Shown here piece by piece: positions 1 through 5,793 of a stretch of 11,699 nt of DNA; within the stretch, counting starts at the first letter, position 1, and the number at the start of each line of letters is the position of its first letter. Origin of the DNA: Chromatiales bacterium. GTDB taxonomy: Bacteria > Pseudomonadota > Gammaproteobacteria > UBA6429 > Thiohalophilaceae. The notes below the pieces were generated by a model that was given only the letters and a program-made list of their open reading frames with translations, made no database searches and was not told the DNA's origin. The stretch is taken from assembly GCA_027070385.1 (NCBI GenBank), contig JALXDW010000446.1:1-11699 (forward strand). The letters are read 5' to 3'. The position numbers and the translations under genes are program-made.

Positions 1-392
1 GTATACGGTTTAAGTGCCTTGGGCAAATCAATATTTTCACTTAGTAGTAATACCACTTTATCGACATCCCCTGTAGCAATTTTATGCAACAATTTCAGAT
101 TTGTTTTATCTTCCAGTGCCTGATTAAAATCACGCAAAATAAATACCCCAAAATGTTGGCTGCCATCAATGTGTTCGAGTAAATCAGTTGGGTCTTGCGT
201 GCGCGGAATGGCGATATGTGAGGCACCTACGCGGTACATACTGGTGTTGGGTGTACTCACATAATATGCCTTATTGCTAAAGCGGCTGAGTTGAGTAAAC
301 AGATCAGAAACCCGATCAGTATCATAGGTTTCGATACTGACTATGCGGTAGCCCGATTCAAGCATTTGTTCCAATTGTGTAAGGTAATTCAT
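1..392 (-). CDS. Ycf46-like AAA-family ATPase, N-terminal part (runs off the left edge)
   Basis: The leftward frame stays open from an ATG at 390-392 to the window edge, giving 130 residues with no stop. The protein begins MNYLTQLEQMLESGYRIVSI and contains a segment near residues 83-95 reading GVFILRDFNQALE, followed by KVVLLSENIDLPKAL. This pattern (a short helix, 'sGyrivsIET', then 'giFvLkDF..yL.D' and 'k.vvlls..l.iP..L') is what I recall for the inactive N-terminal domain of Ycf46-like AAA ATPases. The Walker A and B motifs would lie beyond the edge, so ATPase activity is inferred, not seen. No strong ribosome site precedes the ATG; only a weak GACGAG lies upstream. The gene is last in the leftward series and has its own extended -10 and an inverted repeat in the 159-bp gap before it. 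The cellular role of this family in proteobacteria is not clear to me. Confidence 0.72.
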   Translation of the reverse strand, partial: MNYLTQLEQMLESGYRIVSIETYDTDRVSDLFTQLSRFSNKAYYVSTPNTSMYRVGASHIAIPRTQDPTDLLEHIDGSQHFGVFILRDFNQALEDKTNLKLLHKIATGDVDKVVLLLSENIDLPKALKPY

Positions 393-415
393 CTGATATG
401 ACTCGTCTTCAATTT

Positions 416-438
416 TTCACCTGTTTTATACAGGTGAA
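416..438. promoter_or_regulatory. 8-bp perfect inverted repeat, operator-like or 5' leader hairpin
   Basis: TTCACCTG (416-423) and CAGGTGAA (431-438) are perfect inverted copies around a 7-base loop. On the minus strand the repeat starts 2 bases after the putative -10 of the Ycf46-like gene and ends 23 bases before its ATG. A transcript starting there would begin within the repeat. It has no T-tract on the minus strand, so it does not look like a terminator of the upstream gene. A repressor operator or a leader hairpin fits the position; the binding factor is unknown. Confidence 0.5.
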
Positions 439-440
439 CC

Positions 441-449
441 ACTATAGCA
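441..449 (-). promoter_or_regulatory. Putative extended -10 promoter of the Ycf46-like gene
   Basis: Read on the minus strand, TGCTATAGT combines an extended TGn element with TATAGT at 441-446. No convincing -35 hexamer lies 16-18 bp upstream, as is common for extended -10 promoters. It is 49 bp upstream of the start codon and directly abuts the inverted repeat at 416-438. Confidence 0.4.
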
Positions 450-544
450 TGTTATTCATTACCATAAATATAGCTAAACACGAGAATCAAGCCAGATTAA
501 GCTGTGATGTGCATCATATTAATACAGAAAATAAAGCTGAAAGC

Positions 545-559
545 CGGGTGCTTAACCCG
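545..559 (-). terminator. Weak candidate terminator hairpin at the end of the GGDEF gene
   Basis: CGGGT (545-549) and ACCCG (555-559) form a 5-bp stem with a 5-base loop that contains the TAA stop codon of the GGDEF gene. On the minus strand it is followed by a T-rich but interrupted stretch (GCTTTCAGCTTTATTTTC). The short stem and broken T-tract make this a weak terminator at best. Confidence 0.25.
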
Positions 560-1487
560 TTTTCATTCGGGACTGGGCATAGTAGTGTACTTTGTTTCGG
601 CCTGTTTCTTTGGCTCGATACAGGGCAGCATCAGCCTTATTAAACAATCGCTTAGCATCATCTCTTGTTGTAAGACTTGAAATACCGATACTGACTGTAA
701 GAGGAATGCGGTTGCCTTCATGTTCAAAATAGGCATTTTCAATTTCTTCACGGATACGTTCAGCAACATTATTTGCGCCATCGCTATCGGTGCCATTAAG
801 AATGATAGTAAATTCTTCGCCACCGTAGCGGAACAGTTCATCACTGGCACGAAGGGTATTTTTAATGACGTCGGTCACCTTACACAGTACGGCATCACCG
901 GTACTGTGGCCATAACTGTCATTAACCTGTTTAAAGAAATCAATATCAACCACAGCCAATGATAAAGGCATGTGGTGTCGGTGTGAACGCTCTACTTCTT
1001 TCTCAATTGAGGCATCAAATGCAGCCCGGTTATTCGTGCCAGTCAAAGGATCGACTTGAGAGGAGATAACCGCACGTTTATATAAGATAGCATTTCGCAC
1101 AGGATATAAAACCTGGCAAAGAATGGTTTCAAGTTGATTGGTTTCAGTTTCTGCAAAACGTTTTTTTCGACTAAAGGAAAGTTCACCAAGTAATTCCTCG
1201 CCAAGACGAAGTCGGTAAGTACAGCTGTGGCGTTGGACTTTGCCATAGAGGAATTCGTAATTGAATTCATTGTTTGTAAATTGTGCACCATCAAAATTGA
1301 TAAGGTGGCTGACAGCATCCAGAAAATAATCGAGTACGGTATCGAGTTCTAAAGAAGTCTGTAACAAACCCGCCAGCTTGAGTGTTTGTTCAAGTTCGGC
1401 TGGAATGATATCTAATGCATCATGACCCAAAACTGCGGAGTTCAATTCCAAGCTTGAACTACTTTGGATAGAAGATTGTGTAGACAT
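552..1487 (-). CDS. GGDEF diguanylate cyclase with N-terminal GAF-like region
   Basis: Predicted to condense two GTP into cyclic di-GMP. The 311-residue protein has a roughly 140-residue N-terminal region resembling a degenerate GAF sensor, with no membrane segment. A C-terminal GGDEF domain begins at DPLTG (146-150). Visible catalytic features are DIDFFKQVND (181-190), with the metal-binding Asp181, and an intact GGEEF signature (222-226). The inhibitory I-site RASD (213-216) lies exactly five residues before GGEEF, so product feedback inhibition is expected. I start at the ATG at 1485-1487 because AAGGTG sits 6 bases upstream. A GTG at 1494-1496 would add three residues but lies inside that ribosome site. 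The gene has its own promoter-like sequence and is separated from the yciK-like gene by 197 bp. Its nearness to the gyrA–yciK block recalls P. aeruginosa PA3177, a cytosolic diguanylate cyclase; orthology is inferred from context and size. The sensed signal is unknown. Confidence 0.93.
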   Translation of the reverse strand: MSTQSSIQSSSSLELNSAVLGHDALDIIPAELEQTLKLAGLLQTSLELDTVLDYFLDAVSHLINFDGAQFTNNEFNYEFLYGKVQRHSCTYRLRLGEELLGELSFSRKKRFAETETNQLETILCQVLYPVRNAILYKRAVISSQVDPLTGTNNRAAFDASIEKEVERSHRHHMPLSLAVVDIDFFKQVNDSYGHSTGDAVLCKVTDVIKNTLRASDELFRYGGEEFTIILNGTDSDGANNVAERIREEIENAYFEHEGNRIPLTVSIGISSLTTRDDAKRLFNKADAALYRAKETGRNKVHYYAQSRMKTG

Positions 1488-1493
1488 TTTAAT

Positions 1494-1499
1494 CACCTT
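1494..1499 (-). promoter_or_regulatory. Ribosome binding site deciding the GGDEF start
   Basis: On the minus strand AAGGTG lies 6 bases before the ATG at 1487. The alternative GTG start at 1494-1496 overlaps this sequence and has no purine-rich site of its own, which favours the ATG. Confidence 0.65.
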
Positions 1500-1555
1500 G
1501 GCTGCTGTACTTGCTCAATGTACATGCGATAACCGTGCCAGATTGGATAATATTG

Positions 1556-1585
1556 ATTATATGCAATAAAAACAATGAGTTGCAA
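1556..1585 (-). promoter_or_regulatory. Sigma-70-like promoter of the GGDEF gene
   Basis: On the minus strand, TTGCAA (1580-1585) is followed after 18 bp by a perfect TATAAT (1556-1561). Transcription would start near 1549, leaving a leader of about 60 bases before the ATG at 1487. The TTGACC/GGTCAA repeat lies just upstream of the -35, suggesting regulation. Confidence 0.55.
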
Positions 1586-1595
1586 CGGCTAATTA

Positions 1596-1617
1596 TTGAC
1601 CGTCAAAAAATGGTCAA
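1596..1617. promoter_or_regulatory. TTGACC/GGTCAA inverted repeat upstream of the GGDEF promoter
   Basis: TTGACC (1596-1601) and GGTCAA (1612-1617) are perfect 6-bp inverted copies around a 10-base spacer, which itself carries GTCAAAAAA. The GTCAAAAAA motif therefore occurs twice in tandem on the plus strand (from 1602 and from 1613). The repeat sits 10 bp upstream of the -35 hexamer of the GGDEF promoter, a typical activator position. The DNA-binding protein is unknown, and the palindrome is short enough to arise by chance. Confidence 0.35.
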
Positions 1618-1637
1618 AAAATTGGCACCCTGCTGGA

Positions 1638-1661
1638 GGCAAAAAGAGGCGTATTTTTGCC
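1638..1661 (-). terminator. Hairpin between the yciK-like and GGDEF genes, candidate terminator
   Basis: GGCAAAAA (1638-1645) and TTTTTGCC (1654-1661) pair perfectly over 8 bp around an 8-base loop. The hairpin begins 23 bases past the stop of the yciK-like gene, where the hpnCDE–yciK transcript should end. The stem is A/T-rich and no T-tract follows on the minus strand, so it is not a textbook intrinsic terminator. It could be a bidirectional or Rho-assisted 3' end. Confidence 0.35.
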
Positions 1662-1684
1662 GGTTTTGTCCATTTTAATGGTTG

Positions 1685-2437
1685 TTAGCCTTGAGCAGCA
1701 ATTATTTGTTTATGTGTTTGCAGGCTGTCGTTGCCCATTAAATACAGGTAACAGGGCATAACAGATTCAGCGAGTGGTACTTCGGTGGGGACTTCGCCTG
1801 GAAAGGCGTTGCGTCTGAGATTGGTGCGTACGGCACCGGGATCAATACTATTGACACGAATTTGGGTGGTGTTTTCCAGTTCTTCTGCGAGGGTAACCAT
1901 TAAATTATCAATGCCGGCTTTGGATACACCGTAGGCTCCCCAGTAAGCATTGGGATTTTGCCCGACTGTATCGGTTGTAAATACAATAGAGGCATTATCG
2001 GCTTTCATTAATAACGGGATCATTGCCTGGGTAAGCAAAAACGGGGCGGTTAAATTGGTGTGTAAAGTGGTTACCCAATCTTTTGGCGTATAGCTTGCGA
2101 TGGGGGTCATTAAACCCAGTTGAGCGGCATTATGTAACAGGCCATCGAGTTGAGTAAAATTTTTATCGAGGGTTTCAGCCATGGTGGCATAATCATCCAC
2201 GCTGGCACCGGTGAAATCAATGGGATAGATTGCGGGTTCAGGGTAGCCTGCAGCAACAATTTCGTCATAAATTTTTTCAAGCTTAGGAATTGTCTTACCG
2301 GTTAAAATAACCGTTGCACCATGGGCCGCATACGTTTTTGCCGCTTCGGCTCCAATACCATCTCCGGCACCGGTAATTAAAATTGTTTTGTTTGCCAACA
2401 GGTTTTCTGGGGCTTTGTAGTGTGTTGCTGCATGCAT
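1685..2437 (-). CDS. yciK: YciK-like short-chain dehydrogenase with Asp at the catalytic Ser position
   Basis: A cytosolic short-chain dehydrogenase/reductase of 250 residues, matching E. coli YciK in overall layout. The nucleotide-binding motif TGAGDGIG is at 22-29, the HNAA segment at 102-105, the structural Asn at 128 (HTNLTAPF) and YGVSK at 169-173 (Tyr169, Lys173). The C-terminal 'MPCYLYLMGNDS' also matches YciK, which has 'MPLYLWLMGDDS' there. Position 156, thirteen residues before Tyr169, should be the catalytic Ser. Here it is Asp (FTTDTVG), where YciK has FTSSSVG. Activity may be altered, or a neighbouring Thr may substitute. No substrate is established for YciK. The start is 6 bp past the hpnE stop, with GGAG 12 bases upstream inside the end of hpnE, so the gene is probably co-transcribed with hpnCDE. 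In Pseudomonas this gene directly follows mupP; here the squalene genes lie between. Confidence 0.9.
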   Translation of the reverse strand: MHAATHYKAPENLLANKTILITGAGDGIGAEAAKTYAAHGATVILTGKTIPKLEKIYDEIVAAGYPEPAIYPIDFTGASVDDYATMAETLDKNFTQLDGLLHNAAQLGLMTPIASYTPKDWVTTLHTNLTAPFLLTQAMIPLLMKADNASIVFTTDTVGQNPNAYWGAYGVSKAGIDNLMVTLAEELENTTQIRVNSIDPGAVRTNLRRNAFPGEVPTEVPLAESVMPCYLYLMGNDSLQTHKQIIAAQG

Positions 2438-2443
2438 GATTGA

Positions 2444-3790
2444 TTATTGCTCCGATAAAATTTGTTGGGCACATTTCAGGCCACTGCGAACAGCGCCTTC
2501 GAGGGTTGCCGGATAAAGAGTGTTGGTGTAGTCACCGGCCAGCCAGATATTTTTCAGTGTTGTTTTATTCGCTGGGCGTATTCTATTGATATTCACCGAT
2601 GCCGTAAAGGTGGCACGTTTTTCCCGAATCACAAAAGCATCAATGGGTGCCGGCCAGTGAGGATAAAACAGTGACAGTTCTTTGATAATGGTTTGTATTA
2701 ATGTCGGGTTATCCATTTTTAAATGTGGCCCATTACTGCTTATAATAATGGAAATCCACCCTGGTTGATTCTGAATATTTTTATCAAACATCCACTGACT
2801 GACCGTATCAAGAAACCCTTGCATGATACGTTGGTGTTGCAAGTTTTGGGGGTATTGCAAATAAATGCTGCAAATTGTCTGGTAGTGAAACTGATTCAGA
2901 TTGTTAATCAGTGAATTTGTTGCAGTTTGGTTATTTATCGTCTCGAGTAATTTACTGGCTGCCGGTGGTGGTGTGGCGATAATAATATGTTTTGTCAGTA
3001 TCTGCAGTGATGAAGTTGTAACGTTATAAAGGCTACCTTGTTTTTTTATGGACAATGCTTTTTGCCCCAACAAAATATGACCATTATGTTTTTTTATGTA
3101 TTTCTCAGCCGGTATTGGAAATATTTCAGACAGCGTTGTTTTAAAGAACAACAAGTCAGATGATTTTTTTGAATTAAAAAAAGCTTCTTTTAGTACATGC
3201 AAAAAGATTTCACTGGATGCTGCATCAATGGGGGTGTTCATTATGGCCAAACATAAGGGTTCCCATATGTTTTTAATGACATTTTCAGTCTGTTTTTGCC
3301 GTTTCAAAAATGTATAAAGTGATAAATCGGCGGGGAGTTTTATCAAATTGAGCTTTATTTTTATCCCCAGGGTCAGTATGCATACTTTATCTTTTAGTGA
3401 TAAACCTTTTGCAAGGAGGAAGCTGCCAATAATATTGAAAGGGGCAGGCAAAGGAATGGGTGGCAGATTAATTTCTGGATGCCGGTGTTTTTTATAATTG
3501 AGCGCAAGGCTTTGGCGTTCAAGCCCATCTTTTTCTATGTAAGGGGTGGATGACGAGCAAACTTTTTGTATCAGTTGCAGTGTTTCAGTGTAAGCACCAA
3601 TCATAATGTGGGTGCCGTTATCGAACATTATATTTTTAATTTTAACTTCACGTGCGCGCCCACCTGTTTGTTTTGCCGATTCGATAAGGTAAACCCGTTT
3701 TCCTTGCTCAACCAGTGTAATCGCTGCACTGAGTCCGGCCCAGCCAGCACCAATGATCAGAACATCTGCTTCTTTTTTCGTATTGTCCAT
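2444..3790 (-). CDS. hpnE: Hydroxysqualene dehydroxylase HpnE (squalene-associated FAD-dependent oxidoreductase)
   Basis: Third enzyme of bacterial squalene synthesis: a flavoprotein that reduces hydroxysqualene to squalene. The N-terminus carries a dinucleotide-binding fold with GAGWAG, the acidic residue ending the second strand (LIES) and the GGRAR motif of the phytoene desaturase/amine oxidase superfamily. The C-terminus ends in the FAD-contacting WLAGDYTNTLYPATLEGAV, the usual HpnE signature. I favour the ATG at 3788-3790 (448 residues), because it places GAGWAG 14 residues from the start as in relatives and leaves a 16-bp gap after hpnD, the same as between hpnC and hpnD. An in-frame ATG at 3845-3847 would add 19 polar residues and overlap hpnD by 41 bp; neither start has a clear ribosome site. 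The gene is visibly A+T-rich and codes for many Lys, Asn and Ile residues compared with mtaD or mtnA. Confidence 0.93.
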   Translation of the reverse strand: MDNTKKEADVLIIGAGWAGLSAAITLVEQGKRVYLIESAKQTGGRAREVKIKNIMFDNGTHIMIGAYTETLQLIQKVCSSSTPYIEKDGLERQSLALNYKKHRHPEINLPPIPLPAPFNIIGSFLLAKGLSLKDKVCILTLGIKIKLNLIKLPADLSLYTFLKRQKQTENVIKNIWEPLCLAIMNTPIDAASSEIFLHVLKEAFFNSKKSSDLLFFKTTLSEIFPIPAEKYIKKHNGHILLGQKALSIKKQGSLYNVTTSSLQILTKHIIIATPPPAASKLLETINNQTATNSLINNLNQFHYQTICSIYLQYPQNLQHQRIMQGFLDTVSQWMFDKNIQNQPGWISIIISSNGPHLKMDNPTLIQTIIKELSLFYPHWPAPIDAFVIREKRATFTASVNINRIRPANKTTLKNIWLAGDYTNTLYPATLEGAVRSGLKCAQQILSEQ

Positions 3791-3806
3791 GCTATCGACT
3801 GGTTCG

Positions 3807-4688
3807 TTAGTGTGACTTTGACCATTTTTTATGGCGTTTTTTCTCATTGCGCCAGGTACGCCATGCTATCCAGAATTTTCGCAGAGGTGTCAGTTTAATC
3901 CGGTGTGTTAAAACCTGGAAGTCATCTCGAATAATTTCATCCAGAATGGTCTCGTAAATGGCCGCCATAATAAGCCCGGTACTTTGTTGATAACGATCTT
4001 CTTCGGGTAAGGTGGCCAGTGCTTTTTTATAGTAATTTTTTGCGCGTTCACATTGAAATTGCATCAGTTTTTTAAAATTTGCTTGATCCTCTTCAGTGTT
4101 AAATTTGCCCGCATAAATCTGGCCTGGTGTTATATTGAAACGTTTCAGTTCCTCTTCGGGTATATAAATTCGCTGCCGTAAAGCATCTTCATAAATATCG
4201 CGAATGATATTGGTCAGTTGCAATGCATTGCCTAAAAGCCTGGCGTATTCCTGTGTTTGTTGATTGGAATAGCCAAAAATCTCGATGGATAGCAAGCCAA
4301 CCACACCTGCAACCCGGTAACAGTATTGTTCAAGTAATTCAAAGTGGGGGTAGCGGGTGTTATCAACATCCATTTGCATCCCGGTGATCATTTCATGCAG
4401 CAGTTGTTCTTTTAGATTAAAATCCTGAATAACGTGTTGCAATTCCTGGTTAACAGGGTGTTCCGGTTGACCATGATAGATTTTACTGACATCGTTACGC
4501 CACCATTCCAGTTTGATGCGTACAATATCGGGTTCTTTTATTTCATCGGTCACATCATCTATTTCTCTGCAAAATGCATAAAGTGCAGTAATTGCCCGGC
4601 GTTTTTTTGCCGGTAAAAACAGAAAGCTGTAATAAAAACTTGAACCGCTTGAAGCAGCTTTATTCTGGCAGTATTCAGTGGGTGTCAT
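3807..4688 (-). CDS. hpnD: Presqualene diphosphate synthase HpnD
   Basis: First step of the HpnCDE route: joins two farnesyl diphosphates into presqualene diphosphate. The 293-residue protein is an all-helical squalene/phytoene synthase family member. It shows the first Asp-rich motif DDVTDE (44-49), the YCYRVAGVVG segment (122-131), and the second Asp-rich motif RDIYED (163-168) followed by RIYIPEEEL. Both Asp-rich motifs that bind Mg-diphosphate are intact. The open frame continues upstream to 4916, but that part is the reverse-strand hpnC coding region in another frame and has no family similarity. The ATG at 4686-4688 gives MTPTEYCQNKAASSGSSFYY, the normal HpnD N-terminus. It starts 16 bp past the hpnC stop with only a weak ribosome site (TTGGA), so it probably depends on translation of hpnC. 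The basic C-terminal tail (EKKRHKKWSKSH) may help membrane association. Confidence 0.94.
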   Translation of the reverse strand: MTPTEYCQNKAASSGSSFYYSFLFLPAKKRRAITALYAFCREIDDVTDEIKEPDIVRIKLEWWRNDVSKIYHGQPEHPVNQELQHVIQDFNLKEQLLHEMITGMQMDVDNTRYPHFELLEQYCYRVAGVVGLLSIEIFGYSNQQTQEYARLLGNALQLTNIIRDIYEDALRQRIYIPEEELKRFNITPGQIYAGKFNTEEDQANFKKLMQFQCERAKNYYKKALATLPEEDRYQQSTGLIMAAIYETILDEIIRDDFQVLTHRIKLTPLRKFWIAWRTWRNEKKRHKKWSKSH

Positions 4689-4704
4689 TATATTCCAATC
4701 ATCA

Positions 4705-5571
4705 TTATTGGCCTGGATTTGTTTTCCGTAATGCGTGCCAGAGCATAACAAATTTATCCGTCCTTGTGAGTCTGGGGCGATCAAATAGATTCGATAATTT
4801 CTGCAGTTTATCTGTAATGGATAAGCCGCCTTGTATGATAAGTCGAATTTCAAGACCAAATAAGCCCGGAAGCTGTTGTCCCAGTGCTGTTCCTGACAGC
4901 ATGATTTTTTTGGCACGTTTAATCTGATATTGCATCAGCTTATGCATGTTGCTGTCATTTATTTTTTCTGAAAAATGTTGTTCGGTTACCTTGAATTTTT
5001 CAAGTTCATTGGTGGGGATGTAAATGCGATTATTTTCATTTATATCCTGGTGAATGTCCTGGTAGAAATTCACCAGTTGCAATGCAGTGCAAATGCAGTC
5101 GGAATATTTTAAATTTTCCGGAGTGTTTTGTTTATGAAGGTGAAGTAACAAACGTCCAACGGGGTTAGCGGAATAATGGCAGTAATTCAGCACAGCATCA
5201 AAGGTTGGATAGCGTTTGTTTTTTGTATCCATTTTGAATGCTGTGAGCAGATCGTAAAATAATTCTGTTGGCAGTTGATGTGTTTTTATAACATCGGTTA
5301 AGGCCAGTAAAACAGGGTTGTCTGAATCGTTATTTTCCAATGCTGTTTTTAAATCAGACTGATACTGTTCAAGTGCTATATAGCGCTGGTTATCATCAAG
5401 TTCGCCTTCGTCGGCCAGGTCATCTGCGTGTCTTGCAAATGCGTAAATGACGCTGATGGGTAGTCGTAGTTTTTTGGGTAAAAACCAGGATGCAACCGGG
5501 AAATTTTCATAATGATTTCGTACAATCTGCTGACAATGTTGGTAGGCTTGCTGTAAAGTCAGTGTGGTCAT
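4705..5571 (-). CDS. hpnC: Hydroxysqualene synthase HpnC
   Basis: Second step of the HpnCDE route: converts presqualene diphosphate to hydroxysqualene by loss of diphosphate and addition of water. The 288-residue protein belongs to the squalene/phytoene synthase family and is a distant paralogue of the neighbouring HpnD. It has the HpnC-type N-terminus HYENFPVASWFLPKKLR, a first Asp-rich motif DDLADE (50-55), the CHYSANPVGRL segment (131-141) typical of HpnC, and a second motif QDIHQD (171-176) followed by RIYIP. All expected Mg-binding Asp residues are present. It opens the second leftward operon. No clear ribosome site precedes its ATG, and the start lies only 21 bp from the divergent small gene at 5593, so its promoter must lie inside that gene or transcription must enter from rmuC. 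Confidence 0.94.
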   Translation of the reverse strand: MTTLTLQQAYQHCQQIVRNHYENFPVASWFLPKKLRLPISVIYAFARHADDLADEGELDDNQRYIALEQYQSDLKTALENNDSDNPVLLALTDVIKTHQLPTELFYDLLTAFKMDTKNKRYPTFDAVLNYCHYSANPVGRLLLHLHKQNTPENLKYSDCICTALQLVNFYQDIHQDINENNRIYIPTNELEKFKVTEQHFSEKINDSNMHKLMQYQIKRAKKIMLSGTALGQQLPGLFGLEIRLIIQGGLSITDKLQKLSNLFDRPRLTRTDKFVMLWHALRKTNPGQ

Positions 5572-5592
5572 AATTTATAGAGTAACAATGAA

Positions 5593-5793
5593 ATGAAAAA
5601 ATTAAAATTAATTATTTTAGGTGTGGTGATTGGGCTTTGTCTTGGTCTCTGGGCTGGCGTGAATATTGGCAAGGGCAAATCTGTTTTCAGTAACCCCTTT
5701 GAGGAAATCAGTCTGCAGGATCGTATCAAGCAAAAAGGCAATGAAGTCATGAAAGATGCAAAAGATGCAATTCGGGACAGTTTGAAGGATTAG
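5593..5793 (+). CDS. Small glycine-zipper membrane protein, function unknown
   Basis: A 66-residue rightward open frame in the only sizeable gap between two leftward operons. The basic N-terminus (MKKLK) leads into a hydrophobic helix in which Gly recurs every fourth residue (10, 14, 18, 22, 26), a five-step glycine zipper. Then come GKGKSVFSNPFEE and a charged, probably amphipathic tail ending AIRDSLKD. A tandem 9-bp repeat AAAGATGCA (5752-5769) encodes KDAKDA in the tail. It is likely an inner-membrane helix that packs against itself or a partner, with the N-terminus in the cytoplasm by the positive-inside rule. Its stop overlaps the rmuC stop tail to tail by 3 bp, and its start is 21 bp from hpnC. 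A weak AGAG lies about 10 bases before the ATG. The ordered protein pattern makes a chance open frame unlikely. I do not recognise a named family. Confidence 0.68.
   Translation: MKKLKLIILGVVIGLCLGLWAGVNIGKGKSVFSNPFEEISLQDRIKQKGNEVMKDAKDAIRDSLKD
5614..5643 (-). promoter_or_regulatory. Weak candidate promoter for the hpnCDE–yciK operon
   Basis: On the minus strand AAGACA (5638-5643) is followed after 18 bp by TAAAAT (5614-5619), 42 bp upstream of the hpnC ATG. The site lies inside the small gene on the opposite strand, so transcription from it would be antisense to that gene's 5' end. The match is modest; read-through from rmuC is the alternative. Confidence 0.27.

Noticed and set aside
398..643. 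Rightward 81-residue open frame spanning the gap before the Ycf46-like gene and the end of the GGDEF gene
   Set aside because: It runs through the promoter and inverted repeat and then antisense to the GGDEF gene. There is no ribosome site or domain.
4689..4916. 5' extension of the hpnD reading frame by 76 residues
   Set aside because: It overlaps the end of hpnC in another frame and has no family similarity. The HpnD N-terminus is recognisable from the ATG at 4688.
5568..5750. Leftward 60-residue open frame antisense to the small glycine-zipper gene
   Set aside because: It has no ordered protein features, whereas the opposite frame has a regular glycine zipper. It overlaps the hpnC start codon.
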